The notes: generated by a model from the sequence alone, not told the origin. Shown: positions 1 to 8,680, counted from the stretch's first letter. The stretch is 36,529 nucleotides of DNA from Streptococcaceae bacterium (GCA_022484805.1 JAKVKP010000026.1:1-36529), one strand, 5' to 3'. Made by a program: numbers and translations.

Positions 1-66
1 CTTGACAACCTGAGAACCTTGAAAGGCTTTGGCATTTAAGCTGGTGGCGGAAGGATTATTAGCAAC

Positions 67-97
67 AAAAAACGGAGTAATTCACTACTCCGAAAAA
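67..97 (-). terminator. Rho-independent terminator after the glycyl-radical operon
   Basis: A perfect 7-bp stem (CGGAGTA at 73-79 with TACTCCG at 86-92) is followed on the minus strand by a run of six T. It lies about 45 bp beyond the stop of the activase gene, so it most likely ends the glycyl-radical enzyme operon. On the plus strand the stem is followed by A, not T, so it is read as minus-strand only. Confidence 0.75.
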
Positions 98-143
98 AGT
101 CTAACTTATGGGTCTCACAACATTTTCCTACCTCTTTTTTCGA

Positions 144-938
144 TTATGCTAAACCTTCCATGATTGGTGTCAATTCATTAGTTTCAAACATCTGATAAAT
201 TGCTTTCAGGCTACTGTCCGAAAGTGTTGGCATATCCTTTAGCTGATATTCCCAACCAAGATAATCATATTTACTACTGCCATATTGATGAAATGGTAAT
301 AAATGTACGGTCCGAATATTAAGTGTATTTAGATAATCAATTATCGCTAATAGGTTATCAGGTGTAGTTGTATACGTTGGGATTAATGGAATTCTTGGTA
401 CTACCTCAATATCTGATTGCATAAGTGCCAATTCAAAATTAGCTTTAACAGTCTCTACATCTGCGCCAATAACCTGTTTTGATTGTTGTGAATCCATTAG
501 CTTTAAATCAAATAAAAGCTCATTCAAATATGGCAACAACGATAACAGCCGCTCCTTAGGATAACAACCTGTTGTTTCAATTGCCGTATGGATACCTAGC
601 TCATAAAAAGTCTTCAACAATTCACGTGCAAATGCCATCTGCATTAAAACTTCACCACCTGATAAAGTAACGCCACCACCAGAGGTTCTAAAAAAAACCT
701 CATCCTTTAGTACCTCTGCAACAACTTCTGAAACAGTCAGCCACTCACCAACATTTTCCAATTTGCCGTTCTTTATCCACGTAGTTGGTGTTACTGCTTT
801 TTGAGATTCTGGATTAGCACACCAAGGGCATTTTAATGGACAGCCCTTTAAAAAAACAACCGTTCGAATACCAGTTCCATCATGAATTGAATAGCGCTGA
901 ATATTAAAGACTAATCCTTTTAATACTTCAGATTTCAT
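144..938 (-). CDS. Glycyl-radical enzyme activating protein (radical SAM)
   Basis: A 264-aa radical-SAM activase. It would use a [4Fe-4S] cluster and S-adenosylmethionine to abstract a hydrogen from the glycyl residue of its partner enzyme, encoded immediately upstream. The CxxxCxxC cluster motif is visible near residues 33-40 (GCPLKCPWCANPE), after the typical DGTGIRT start of the fold; a SAM-binding SGGEV lies near residue 93. Many activases of non-PFL glycyl-radical enzymes carry an extra ferredoxin-like insert with Cys clusters right after the first motif; none is seen here, so the protein is compact like PflA. A ribosome-binding site AAGAGGG precedes the ATG, and only 17 bp separate it from the preceding gene, so the two are co-transcribed. 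The family is clear; the exact partner chemistry depends on the enzyme gene. Confidence 0.9.
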   Translation of the reverse strand: MKSEVLKGLVFNIQRYSIHDGTGIRTVVFLKGCPLKCPWCANPESQKAVTPTTWIKNGKLENVGEWLTVSEVVAEVLKDEVFFRTSGGGVTLSGGEVLMQMAFARELLKTFYELGIHTAIETTGCYPKERLLSLLPYLNELLFDLKLMDSQQSKQVIGADVETVKANFELALMQSDIEVVPRIPLIPTYTTTPDNLLAIIDYLNTLNIRTVHLLPFHQYGSSKYDYLGWEYQLKDMPTLSDSSLKAIYQMFETNELTPIMEGLA

Positions 939-955
939 ATCATCGCCCTCTTATC

Positions 956-3304
956 TTACAGTTCATGCTCAACACGAGCGATAATATCATCTTGAATTTG
1001 TTTATTTAAATCAACAAAGAACGCACTATAACCCGCAACTCGAACCAATAAACCAGTATATTTTTCCGGATTTTTTTGAGCATCTAACAAAGTTTGCTTA
1101 GACTGAACATTAAACTGAACGTGTTGAATTTTTAATTTTGTATAAGCCATCAAAAAATCAGCAAATTTATTAAGTCCACCAATCCCTTTAAGGGTATTAG
1201 GCTGAAATTTTAAATTCAATAAACTACCATTCACAGTTAAAAAATTATCAAGCTTACTAACTGATTTTAAAACAGCAGTCGGGCCTAAGCGATCTCGACC
1301 TACCATGGGTGAGAGTCCACCATCCGCAAGCTGTTCATGAGCTTTACGACCATCGGGGGTCGCACCAACAGCTTCTCCAAGTGGAATATGTGCAGAAACC
1401 GTATAAGCTCCTGGAATAAATTTACCACCACGAATATTAGAATAACGATCTAATTCCATGGCATAATGATGAAAAATTTTCATCGCAATTTCGTCAATCT
1501 CATCATTATCATTACCATATTTGTCAAAATCTTGAATAACATGTTGCTGTAAAGCTGCATACTTACCCTCATAATTTGCTGCCATTACAGCCACTAATTC
1601 TGAGAAGGTCATCTCATGATTTTCAAAAACCAATTTCTTAATTACAAAAAGTGAATCGCTTAAATTAGCTTCACCAATCCCTTGAACACCAGAAAAATTA
1701 TAGCGAGCACCACCTTCAGTAACATCACATTCATTTTCAAGACAATCAGCAATCAAAACAGATAGAAATGGTGTTGGTGCGTAATGTCGATGTCCTAAAT
1801 CAACAATATCTGAGCCCTTGACGACTAATTTGACATAGCGTGTAATACTTGCCTCGATTTCACTTACTAATTCGTCATAGGTTAAATCAACTTTATTTTT
1901 CAAATCATACATTGAAAGCTCCATGATGCGTAATAAATTAAACAGTGCTATGTCATGTAAGCCATAGGTTTTCCCTGGAATACTGATTTCAACACAACCA
2001 ACAGTTGCATAATCACGGGCATCTTTTAGAGATACACCCTTACTTAAAAACGCAGGAATACAAACCTCATCATTAAATAGCTGAGGAATACCTGTACCTA
2101 ATCGAATTGTTTCGCAAGTCTTTAACAAAAATTTTCTAGGAATTAATTCATTCATTCTAACTGATAAATTGGGCTGAGGCAAAAGGATTTCATGGTACAA
2201 GTCTAGCATTAGATTCGATAATTCATTGACTGATGAACGTCCAAACTCATCCACACCACCTAACACAACCGTATAGCCAGTTGGAAAGCCCGCAAAACAT
2301 TTGGCGCTACTCTCACTTCTTAATAAAACGACATCATTCGTTTTAACATAAAAATCGCCAAGTATCTCGTATAGAAAATCTGCATTCACACCATATTTTA
2401 ATGATTTTTGATAAAACGGATACAAATATTGATCCATTCTACCTAAAGAAAGTGATGAAGCGTTAGATTCATATTGTCCAACAATACTTGCCACCCAAAG
2501 TAATTGAAGTGCTTCATAAAAAGTATCAGGTCGCTCTGTGCTTAGCTTTTGACACATTTCGGCAATAGTTTCTAACTCTTTTTGTCTTGCATTTGAATTT
2601 GTGCAAATCGCCATGTTTTTCGCCAAATCGCAATATCTTAAAAAATGGCTACGCATTGCTTCAAAAATAATTAATCCTGCTTGAAAAAATTCATTATTAG
2701 GTTGAATACTTACTTTTTTCTTTAATAAGTCAATATAATATTGAACTCCATGCTCTAAAATGGCAGGAAAATCCATAATAATATGCCCTTGCCCTTTATC
2801 TGTTTGATTCAACTTAAAAATTTCATCGTCAAGCGCTTTCTGTATATCTGGTGTAATCTGCTGCTTAATAAAATCCTTCATCGAACGATTTTGCCAATAA
2901 GGATATAATACATCTCTATAAATATTTTTATCCTTCTCAGTAAATTCAAACTGATCTTGTGGTCGTGAATCAATCGTATCAATTTCTTTCATAATCCAAT
3001 AAGGATCCATTTCTGGAGATAGGATTCCTGATCTTGGTCGAACCGTACGATTACCAACTAAAAGCTCACCTTCACGAATACTAATTTTCACATTTTCTAA
3101 AATATGAGCAACCGCTTTGGCACGGCGAATAATAACGGATTCACCTTCTGTTTGCTGATAGCTTTCCGTATAAAGTAATGCACGTTCCAATGAAATTTGG
3201 CGTTTTCCTCTAAATAAATTATCCTTCATCAATTGAATTCTTCGATTGCCATTTAATACAACATTACTGGTATTTTTTGTTTTTTCGATTACACCTGAAG
3301 CCAT
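956..3304 (-). CDS. Glycyl-radical enzyme of the PflD/YbiW/dehydratase group
   Basis: A 782-aa glycyl-radical enzyme. The thiyl-radical cysteine lies in GCVE (C437, E439) and the C-terminal glycyl loop reads RVAGYSAFF (G758). A single Cys followed by V-E is the pattern of dehydratase/lyase-type members, whereas pyruvate formate-lyase has two adjacent Cys, so the enzyme is unlikely to be a true PFL. The start is set at the second ATG (3304) because AGAGGA sits about 8 bp upstream of it; an ATG six codons earlier (3322) has no such site. The neighbouring activase, fructose-6-phosphate-aldolase-like gene and sugar-sensing SorC regulator resemble the E. coli ybiW/pflD neighbourhoods. An anhydro-sugar-phosphate dehydratase is therefore a reasonable inference; glycerol or diol dehydratase is the alternative. 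Confidence 0.88.
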   Translation of the reverse strand: MASGVIEKTKNTSNVVLNGNRRIQLMKDNLFRGKRQISLERALLYTESYQQTEGESVIIRRAKAVAHILENVKISIREGELLVGNRTVRPRSGILSPEMDPYWIMKEIDTIDSRPQDQFEFTEKDKNIYRDVLYPYWQNRSMKDFIKQQITPDIQKALDDEIFKLNQTDKGQGHIIMDFPAILEHGVQYYIDLLKKKVSIQPNNEFFQAGLIIFEAMRSHFLRYCDLAKNMAICTNSNARQKELETIAEMCQKLSTERPDTFYEALQLLWVASIVGQYESNASSLSLGRMDQYLYPFYQKSLKYGVNADFLYEILGDFYVKTNDVVLLRSESSAKCFAGFPTGYTVVLGGVDEFGRSSVNELSNLMLDLYHEILLPQPNLSVRMNELIPRKFLLKTCETIRLGTGIPQLFNDEVCIPAFLSKGVSLKDARDYATVGCVEISIPGKTYGLHDIALFNLLRIMELSMYDLKNKVDLTYDELVSEIEASITRYVKLVVKGSDIVDLGHRHYAPTPFLSVLIADCLENECDVTEGGARYNFSGVQGIGEANLSDSLFVIKKLVFENHEMTFSELVAVMAANYEGKYAALQQHVIQDFDKYGNDNDEIDEIAMKIFHHYAMELDRYSNIRGGKFIPGAYTVSAHIPLGEAVGATPDGRKAHEQLADGGLSPMVGRDRLGPTAVLKSVSKLDNFLTVNGSLLNLKFQPNTLKGIGGLNKFADFLMAYTKLKIQHVQFNVQSKQTLLDAQKNPEKYTGLLVRVAGYSAFFVDLNKQIQDDIIARVEHEL

Positions 3305-3363
3305 TATTTTTTCCTCTCTCATATTTTTCTTTTTTTAAAGTTACCCTTTACTACTTTATAATT

Positions 3364-3391
3364 ATTATAATTAGCTAATTTTTTAATTCAA
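3364..3391 (-). promoter_or_regulatory. Probable promoter of the glycyl-radical enzyme operon
   Basis: On the minus strand a -35-like TTGAAT (3386-3391) and a -10 TATAAT (3364-3369) are spaced 16 bp apart, about 60 bp upstream of the chosen start. The intergenic region is shared with the divergent DeoR gene, whose own -10 (TATAAT at 3484-3489) lies further right. Regulation of the operon by that DeoR protein is likely by position; no operator was proven. Confidence 0.55.
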
Positions 3392-3483
3392 TTTAAAACT
3401 TGGAATTGATAATAAAAAATTGGTTTTTTTGCTTCAATTCAACGTTTTTCGCCAAAAAAAATGGTTTTAATGTTAAAATTAAC

Positions 3484-3489
3484 TATAAT
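3484..3489 (+). promoter_or_regulatory. Putative -10 box of the DeoR-type regulator gene
   Basis: A consensus TATAAT lies 38 bp upstream of the ATG, with only a weak -35 candidate (TGGTTT at 3462-3467, 16-bp spacer). The call rests on the -10 hexamer and its position in the divergent intergenic region. Confidence 0.4.
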
Positions 3490-3526
3490 AATAGTGCCGA
3501 AAAAAAATAATATAGGAGAAAATTAG

Positions 3527-4291
3527 ATGAAAGCTGAAGAAATTCAAGCAAGACGTCAAGCAATAACCAATCTTTTATATCAAAAAAAAGAAGTTCGAAT
3601 TCAAGAATTAGTTAACCAATTCCAAGTTTCTGATGAGACCATTCGAAAGGACTTAAAATATCTCTCATCGGAGGGTATCGTCGAAAAAAGCCATGGCGTT
3701 GCCAAGCTCGTACAATCCAAAGCATTGATACCAGTGATTAATCGTACTCCGATTGACCTTGCAAAAAAGAATCGAATCGTTCAAGCCGCTGCCAAATTAA
3801 TTCCAAAAGGGCGGTGTACCATTGGTTTAGATCAGGGAAGTACAGCCGCTCTATTAGCAAATTATCTCAAGACACATGATAATAAGCATATTTTTACTGG
3901 CTCCTTAGCCGCAATTTTAGAGCTCATTAATTCAAAGAATACGCTCTATTGCATTGGTGGCAGATATTCCGAAGCCGATATGTCATTTCAAAACGATACG
4001 GTCAATCAATTATATGACGATATCAAATATGATCTGTGCTTTCTCGGCTCAAGCGGTGTTTTAGGTAGGCAAGGCTTTTGTACGTCCTCACTTGTTGATG
4101 CCGAAATTAAACGTCATCTGATTGCAAAAAGCACCCGAAAAATCGTGCTTCTTGACAGCAAAAAATTTAACTATTCATCTTTAGTTCAAGTCGCCAAATG
4201 GGAAACTGCTGATATCGTCATCACCAATAAAGGAATTCCAGCCGATGCACAGCGACTAATTGAAGCACAGACCAGATTAATTTTGGTATAA
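3527..4291 (+). CDS. DeoR/GlpR-family transcriptional regulator
   Basis: A 254-aa protein with the DeoR-family layout. The N-terminal winged helix-turn-helix (about residues 8-60) contains VSDETIRKDLKYL, the recognition helix typical of the family. The C-terminal sugar-phosphate sensor domain includes GLDQGSTAALLA and ends with DSKKFN and a D-I-V-I-T-N motif, as in DeoR sensor domains. An AGGAGAA ribosome-binding site precedes the ATG. It is transcribed divergently from the glycyl-radical enzyme operon and separates it from the aldolase and SorC genes, so it probably controls one or both by sensing a phosphorylated sugar. The ligand is unknown. Confidence 0.9.
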   Translation: MKAEEIQARRQAITNLLYQKKEVRIQELVNQFQVSDETIRKDLKYLSSEGIVEKSHGVAKLVQSKALIPVINRTPIDLAKKNRIVQAAAKLIPKGRCTIGLDQGSTAALLANYLKTHDNKHIFTGSLAAILELINSKNTLYCIGGRYSEADMSFQNDTVNQLYDDIKYDLCFLGSSGVLGRQGFCTSSLVDAEIKRHLIAKSTRKIVLLDSKKFNYSSLVQVAKWETADIVITNKGIPADAQRLIEAQTRLILV

Positions 4292-4303
4292 ATAAGCATT
4301 TTT

Positions 4304-4338
4304 AAAAGCAAATCGGAAACAAATCCGACTTGCTTTTT
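4304..4338. terminator. Bidirectional terminator between deoR and sorC genes
   Basis: A long interrupted stem (AAAAGCAA and TCGGA on the left arm, their complements on the right arm, six-base loop) ends in a T run on the plus strand. The minus strand also has a T-rich tail. The flanking genes converge here, so it can serve both. Confidence 0.8.
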
Positions 4339-4359
4339 AAATTCAAAATTCTTAAACGC

Positions 4360-5313
4360 TTATTCTTTAAATAATCTCAATATCTCAACTGCCGTTTCCT
4401 GATCTGTAATTAACGTGTTAATATGTTTTTTTCTCAATAACCCTAGAATAGATGGTGCTTTCTCCAGTCCATTGGCAATCCCAATTGAAGCAGGCACTTC
4501 TCTAATTAATTCAACTGGCACACCAATTCGCCTTTGATATAGGTCACCTTTTAAAATTTTACCGTCACAATCAAAAAAACTACATGCATAATCCCCAACA
4601 GCCTCTCGCAATTTAAGTGCCTGTAAATCCTTCTCGGTAAGCAAATCACGCCATTGACTATTTTGATAGTTCAATGGACCACCAATTCCTAGTATCACAG
4701 TATCCATTTTTGACCAGTAATCACGAATTTCTGCAAAATATTTCGATTGGATAATTCCATCGGCTAAAAGTTTAGTTTCTTGAACTACTGTTGCATTGAT
4801 AAAAATACTCTGTGCGTGAAATTTTTTTGCCATTTCATAAACTAGCGTATTGACATGATATTTTGAATTAACATGACTAGGCCCGCCAACAATTGGTAAA
4901 AATACAGTATTCTCTGTATATTTAGGGTTAATTTGGTTAATTATGCGCCCCAATGTCGCCCCCCAAGACAATCCTACCACACTACCATTAGTGATTGCCT
5001 TTCGGATAAAATCTGCCGCGGCAATGGATAGATTATCTGATTTTTCCTTTTCAGTCGCTTCTTTAGACGTTGGTACAATTTCAATTTGAGTCAAGCCAAA
5101 AGTTGCTTTAAAAAAGCTTTCCAGCTCAAAAAGTTCTGCATCAAAATGGTTCACTTTAATTTCAACAATACCCTCTCGTTTAGCCTTTTTCAACATTCTA
5201 CTAATCGTTGTCCGATAAATGCCAAGTATTTTAGCAATTTCAGCTTGACTCATATCTTCTTCATAGTACATATAAGCCACTCTTGCTAATAATCGATTAT
5301 TATTCTCTACCAT
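4360..5313 (-). CDS. SorC-family sugar-binding transcriptional regulator
   Basis: A 317-aa regulator of the SorC/CggR type. The N-terminal HTH (about residues 10-50) includes MSQAEIAKILGI and TTISRMLKKAKREGIV. The C-terminal effector domain has GLSWGATL and VFLPIVGG, typical of the phosphosugar-binding Rossmann-like fold. The start is placed at ATG 5313, which has a strong GGGGAGGTG just upstream; an in-frame TTG at 5334 lacks one. The gene follows the aldolase gene on the same strand, with an 8-bp inverted repeat between them. It probably responds to a sugar phosphate handled by the aldolase or glycyl-radical enzyme; the ligand is not visible from sequence. Confidence 0.9.
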   Translation of the reverse strand: MVENNNRLLARVAYMYYEEDMSQAEIAKILGIYRTTISRMLKKAKREGIVEIKVNHFDAELFELESFFKATFGLTQIEIVPTSKEATEKEKSDNLSIAAADFIRKAITNGSVVGLSWGATLGRIINQINPKYTENTVFLPIVGGPSHVNSKYHVNTLVYEMAKKFHAQSIFINATVVQETKLLADGIIQSKYFAEIRDYWSKMDTVILGIGGPLNYQNSQWRDLLTEKDLQALKLREAVGDYACSFFDCDGKILKGDLYQRRIGVPVELIREVPASIGIANGLEKAPSILGLLRKKHINTLITDQETAVEILRLFKE

Positions 5314-5360
5314 ACACACCTCCCCTATCCTCAAATTATATCGTATTTTAATACAAGAAA

Positions 5361-5388
5361 TGACTAGAACAAAAATATGCTCTAGTCA
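5361..5388. repeat. 8-bp inverted repeat between aldolase and sorC genes
   Basis: TGACTAGA (5361-5368) and TCTAGTCA (5381-5388) are perfect inverted copies with a 12-bp spacer. There is no T run, so an operator for the SorC protein or an mRNA processing hairpin is more likely than a terminator. Confidence 0.5.
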
Positions 5389-5417
5389 GATAACCTTGAA
5401 TATTTAGTGAATCAGAA

Positions 5418-6101
5418 TTACAAACTTGAAATCGTAGTGCCTTTTCCAAATGACTGTTCCCAATCGGATGTAAAGTCTACAACTGCTTTTTCAATTGAAG
5501 GCATACCTAAGGCAGCTGAAATAATATCGACACCCATTGTTGCAGCCTGTGCACCACTTTCGAGTGCGGCATTAACCTGTCCAACATTTTTAAAGCTTGC
5601 TGCCAGTATTTTCGACGAGCTATTCGTTCGAGCAATTTCCCGAGCAATTTCTGTAATCGTTGCTTGAGCATCTATATTTAAATTTTCCATTCGATTAAAG
5701 TAAGGTGCAATATAATCTGCGCCCGCAGCAATTGCTAAATAAGCTTGAAATTTACTATAAACAGCAGTAGCTGTCACATTAACGCCCTGTGCCTTTAAAG
5801 TTTTAATAACCTCTAAGCCTGCTATATTAACTGGAACCTTGATAAAAACCTGATCATCAACCTTACTCAAAATTGTGTTAGCATCTGACAGCATGCCCTC
5901 AACATCTTGAGCAACGACCTGAATATGTAAGCTTTTATCATCACCAATAATCGTTCTAATTTGCTTCATATGCTCAAAAAAAGCTATTTTTCCCTCTTTT
6001 TTAACAATCGATGGATTTGAAGTAACACCTGAAATTGGTGCAATCTTCACATATTGTTCAATCTCTGATAAATTAGCGGTATCTAACATAAATTCCATCA
6101 T
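5418..6101 (-). CDS. fsa: Fructose-6-phosphate aldolase / transaldolase-like protein
   Basis: A 227-aa single-domain TIM-barrel aldolase of the FSA/TalC type, shorter than true transaldolases. The Schiff-base lysine is in VFIKVPV (K88) and the family's early Asp is in LDTAN (D7); GVTSNPS, TATAVY and YIAPYFNRM are also typical. FSA enzymes cleave fructose 6-phosphate, or 1-deoxy analogues, to glyceraldehyde 3-phosphate and a dihydroxyacetone-like ketone. Being next to a glycyl-radical enzyme, it may act on the product of that enzyme. Two adjacent ATGs follow a GAGGAAT site; 6101 is used, but 6098 has slightly better spacing. A cre-like site lies about 110 bp upstream. Confidence 0.88.
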   Translation of the reverse strand: MMEFMLDTANLSEIEQYVKIAPISGVTSNPSIVKKEGKIAFFEHMKQIRTIIGDDKSLHIQVVAQDVEGMLSDANTILSKVDDQVFIKVPVNIAGLEVIKTLKAQGVNVTATAVYSKFQAYLAIAAGADYIAPYFNRMENLNIDAQATITEIAREIARTNSSSKILAASFKNVGQVNAALESGAQAATMGVDIISAALGMPSIEKAVVDFTSDWEQSFGKGTTISSL

Positions 6102-6208
6102 CTATTCCTCATTTCCTTTAACTTGATACTCTTAGTTTAGCAGATAAATAATTTTAGTAAGACGTTAAAAGTAATTTTTTATAAAAATGTTGATTTAAAG
6201 GGATTTAA

Positions 6209-6223
6209 TGGTAACGTTTTTAA
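6209..6223 (-). promoter_or_regulatory. cre-like CcpA site upstream of the aldolase gene
   Basis: Read on the minus strand the sequence TTAAAAACGTTACCA matches the CcpA consensus WTGNAANCGNWNNCW except at the third base. It lies upstream of the fsa-sorC genes and suggests carbon catabolite control. Confidence 0.45.
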
Positions 6224-6254
6224 AAAAATAGCACAAATGTGCAAATAAAATGAA

Positions 6255-6283
6255 ATAAAAAACATTCCACGTAATGTGAAATG
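6255..6283 (-). terminator. Terminator after ktrA/C
   Basis: CATTCCAC (6263-6270) pairs with GTGAAATG (6276-6283), with one G-U-type mismatch, and is followed on the minus strand by TTTTTT. It lies just after the KtrA stop codon. Confidence 0.75.
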
Positions 6284-6293
6284 CGCCATAATT

Positions 6294-6959
6294 TTAAGTA
6301 CGATATAAAATTTCATCTAAATATTCAACATCCTCAGTTCGCCCCACAACTAGAATTGAATCCTTTTCATGAATAATTGAATCTGCCGTTGCTAATTCTA
6401 CCTCACCAGATATTTTTTTTATCGCCGAAATTTGAACATTATATTTTTTAGGAAAACTTAATTCTTGTAATGTACGATTCGTAAACTTTTTGTTAAAAAC
6501 CTTTATTTCTGCCATCGAAAAATCTTTACTGATTTCAAAATAATCGACTAAATTATTGGCTGTTAAGCTATGAGCAATTCTAACACCCATATCGCGTTCT
6601 GGATGAACAACTCGATCAGCACCAATTTTTTCAAGCACTCGAGCATGATAATCATCCAAAGCCTTAACCCAAACATTTTTCACATTCATTTCTTTGACCA
6701 TTAGCGTTACTAAAATGCTTGCTTGCAAATCTTCGCCAATCGCCACAACCACAGCATCAAAATTACGAATCCCTAAAGATTTAAGTACCGCTTCATCCTG
6801 AGCATTGGCAACAACCGCATGCGTTGCAATATTCATATATTCATTCACTCGGTCTTCATTGGAATCAATCGCTAAAACCTCGTGCCCTGACTCTACCAAT
6901 GTTCTGACAATACTACTACCAAATCTTCCTAAACCGATTACCACAAAGTTTTTTTTCAT
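6294..6959 (-). CDS. Ktr/Trk potassium uptake regulatory subunit (RCK domains)
   Basis: A 221-aa cytoplasmic RCK protein. The N-terminal nucleotide-binding Rossmann fold begins VVIGLGRFGSS (GxGxxG), with the acidic end of beta-2 at AIDSNE. A C-terminal TrkA-C domain (about residues 140-221) carries the usual ligand-sensing fold. It would form a gating ring on a KtrB/KtrD channel and open it in response to ATP/ADP or c-di-AMP. No channel gene is adjacent, which fits the lone KtrC arrangement better than the ktrAB operon. Monocistronic, with its own terminator. Confidence 0.9.
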   Translation of the reverse strand: MKKNFVVIGLGRFGSSIVRTLVESGHEVLAIDSNEDRVNEYMNIATHAVVANAQDEAVLKSLGIRNFDAVVVAIGEDLQASILVTLMVKEMNVKNVWVKALDDYHARVLEKIGADRVVHPERDMGVRIAHSLTANNLVDYFEISKDFSMAEIKVFNKKFTNRTLQELSFPKKYNVQISAIKKISGEVELATADSIIHEKDSILVVGRTEDVEYLDEILYRT

Positions 6960-6986
6960 GCCTTCACATCCTCAAATCGATTATAG

Positions 6987-7020
6987 CAAAAAAGAGACTA
7001 AGACGTCATGCCTTAGTCTC
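6987..7020 (-). terminator. Terminator after adcA
   Basis: A perfect 9-bp stem, GAGACTAAG (6994-7002) with CTTAGTCTC (7012-7020), is followed on the minus strand by six T. It ends the zinc lipoprotein transcript. Confidence 0.85.
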
Positions 7021-7054
7021 CTAAACTTAAAAGTTTTAATTAACTCACTCGCAA

Positions 7055-8572
7055 TTAATGCAATAACATTTCTTGAGCGATTTCTTTACCTGTCATTGTA
7101 CTTGGATAATAAGTTGGCCAATGATCCATCTCCTTAAGCAAGGCGTCTTGACTATCGTTGCCAAAGAAAATATGGAAATGCTCAGTTTGAACATCAGTAA
7201 TATTGTGATCACTAAATTGAACGTACTTATAAGCACCATCAACATCTTCAGTTGCTTCAAATAGATAACGAACACCACGATTACCCGCTTCGTAGTCTAA
7301 AATCTTCTTGCCAACGTACTTATAGGTTGCCTTATGATTTTTACCATCAACGATAAAATCAATTGTTTTATTTGTAATCTTAATCTCATCAACATCAGTT
7401 TGATAACCCGTTGTATAATAAGCCTTATATTCTTCTGCAGTCATTTTTTTCTTAAGCTTTGCTTTATAATCGAAAACTTGATCTAACGTTCCATCTTCAA
7501 GGTATGGATAAACCGATTGCCAGTCACCCTTATAATTAGACAAGCTACGATCCTCTACTTCCGAGTCCTTAAAGTAGCCATCATAAACCGTTTTTTCTGC
7601 TGTTTCTTCTGGCTCAATCGTTTCCTTACCGTCAGTTTGAGTCGTCGTTTTTTCTAAGGCAGTAAGATTTTCTTCCATCACAGAAATATAATCCTCACCA
7701 TTTTTTTGTTGTTCTTTTGTCAAGCCTTCAAGTGGATTTAAAACGAGTAACTCTACCTTAGCTTCATTTGCCAATGTTTCAGCAACCTTACTAGAAGCGT
7801 TCTCTTCAAAGTAAATGTATTTAATATTATTTTCAGCGATATAATCTTTCAACTCAGCTAAACGTGAAGCACTCGGTTCTTGGTCTGGTGAAAGACCAGC
7901 GATTGAAACTTGATTTAATCCGTACTCCATCGCTAAATATTGAAACGCAGCATGTTGTGTTACGAAATTTTTCTGTGTTGCATTTTTTAAGCTTGTTGAA
8001 TATTTATTATCCAAAGCAGTTAATTTTTCGATATAAGCAGCTGCATTTTTAGTGAATGCTTCCTTCTTCTTCGGATAAGCTTTAATTAATTGATCACGAA
8101 TCGTTTCTACTTCCTTGATTGCTAGAGAAGGTGCTAACCATACATGTGGGTCCATTTCATGTGAATGCCCTTCTTCACTGCTATCGTCATGCCCCTCCTC
8201 TTCTAAACCAGGTAATAACAAAATATCTTGTGAGGCCTTAATCACATTCACACTATCTTTTTTCAAAGTTTTTGTTAAATCTGGAACCCAGGTTTCCATA
8301 TTTTCATTATTATAAATAAAAGCATCAGCATCAGTTATTTTAGCAATGTCCTTCGCAGACGGTTCATAATCATGAGGTTCAACTCCCGAACCGATTAATA
8401 AAGAAACATTTCCTTCATCGCCTACAACATTTCTAGTAAAATCATACATTGGATAGAAGGTGGTCACAATATTTAATTTACCATCATTTGCTTCGCTCTT
8501 ATCACTCGTCTTACTATTACAGCCAGTCAAAAATAAAGCCAGCAATCCCATTAATAAAACAATTTTCTTCAT
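7055..8572 (-). CDS. adcA: Zinc ABC transporter lipoprotein AdcA with ZinT domain
   Basis: A 505-aa lipoprotein with a signal peptide and lipobox LTGC (lipidated C18). A cluster A-I zinc-binding domain (about residues 35-310) contains a His/Glu-rich loop (GHDDSSEEGHSHE) and HVWLAP. A C-terminal ZinT/YodA domain (about 325-505) begins VYDGYF and carries HFHIFFG. It captures Zn2+ outside the membrane and passes it to an AdcBC transporter, which is not encoded here. The start at 8572 has AAAGGAA upstream and gives a proper signal peptide; an earlier in-frame codon at 8590 has no such support. A near-perfect Zur-type operator lies in the promoter, so zinc-starvation induction is expected. Confidence 0.95.
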   Translation of the reverse strand: MKKIVLLMGLLALFLTGCNSKTSDKSEANDGKLNIVTTFYPMYDFTRNVVGDEGNVSLLIGSGVEPHDYEPSAKDIAKITDADAFIYNNENMETWVPDLTKTLKKDSVNVIKASQDILLLPGLEEEGHDDSSEEGHSHEMDPHVWLAPSLAIKEVETIRDQLIKAYPKKKEAFTKNAAAYIEKLTALDNKYSTSLKNATQKNFVTQHAAFQYLAMEYGLNQVSIAGLSPDQEPSASRLAELKDYIAENNIKYIYFEENASSKVAETLANEAKVELLVLNPLEGLTKEQQKNGEDYISVMEENLTALEKTTTQTDGKETIEPEETAEKTVYDGYFKDSEVEDRSLSNYKGDWQSVYPYLEDGTLDQVFDYKAKLKKKMTAEEYKAYYTTGYQTDVDEIKITNKTIDFIVDGKNHKATYKYVGKKILDYEAGNRGVRYLFEATEDVDGAYKYVQFSDHNITDVQTEHFHIFFGNDSQDALLKEMDHWPTYYPSTMTGKEIAQEMLLH

Positions 8573-8603
8573 CAATAATTCCTTTCTCAATAAAACCAGT
8601 AAA

Positions 8604-8658
8604 ATGTAATCATTACGATTTGCATTTTTTAGTATAGCATATCAGAAAGATTTTACAA
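8604..8658 (-). promoter_or_regulatory. adcA promoter with Zur-like operator
   Basis: The promoter has -35 TTGTAA (8653-8658) and -10 TATACT (8631-8636), read on the minus strand with a 16-bp spacer. Just downstream, ATGTAATCATTACGA (8604-8618) differs from the Zur consensus TCGTAATNATTACGA at two edge bases and would overlap the transcription start. It does not match the AdcR consensus TTAACNRGTTAA, so a Fur-family zinc repressor is the better candidate. Confidence 0.7.
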
Positions 8659-8680
8659 CACCAATTTGAAAAATAATAAA

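Noticed and set aside
1..66. Open 12-codon tail on the plus strand ending at 37-39, and an open minus-strand frame at the left edge
   Set aside because: Too short to assign to any gene; both may be chance.
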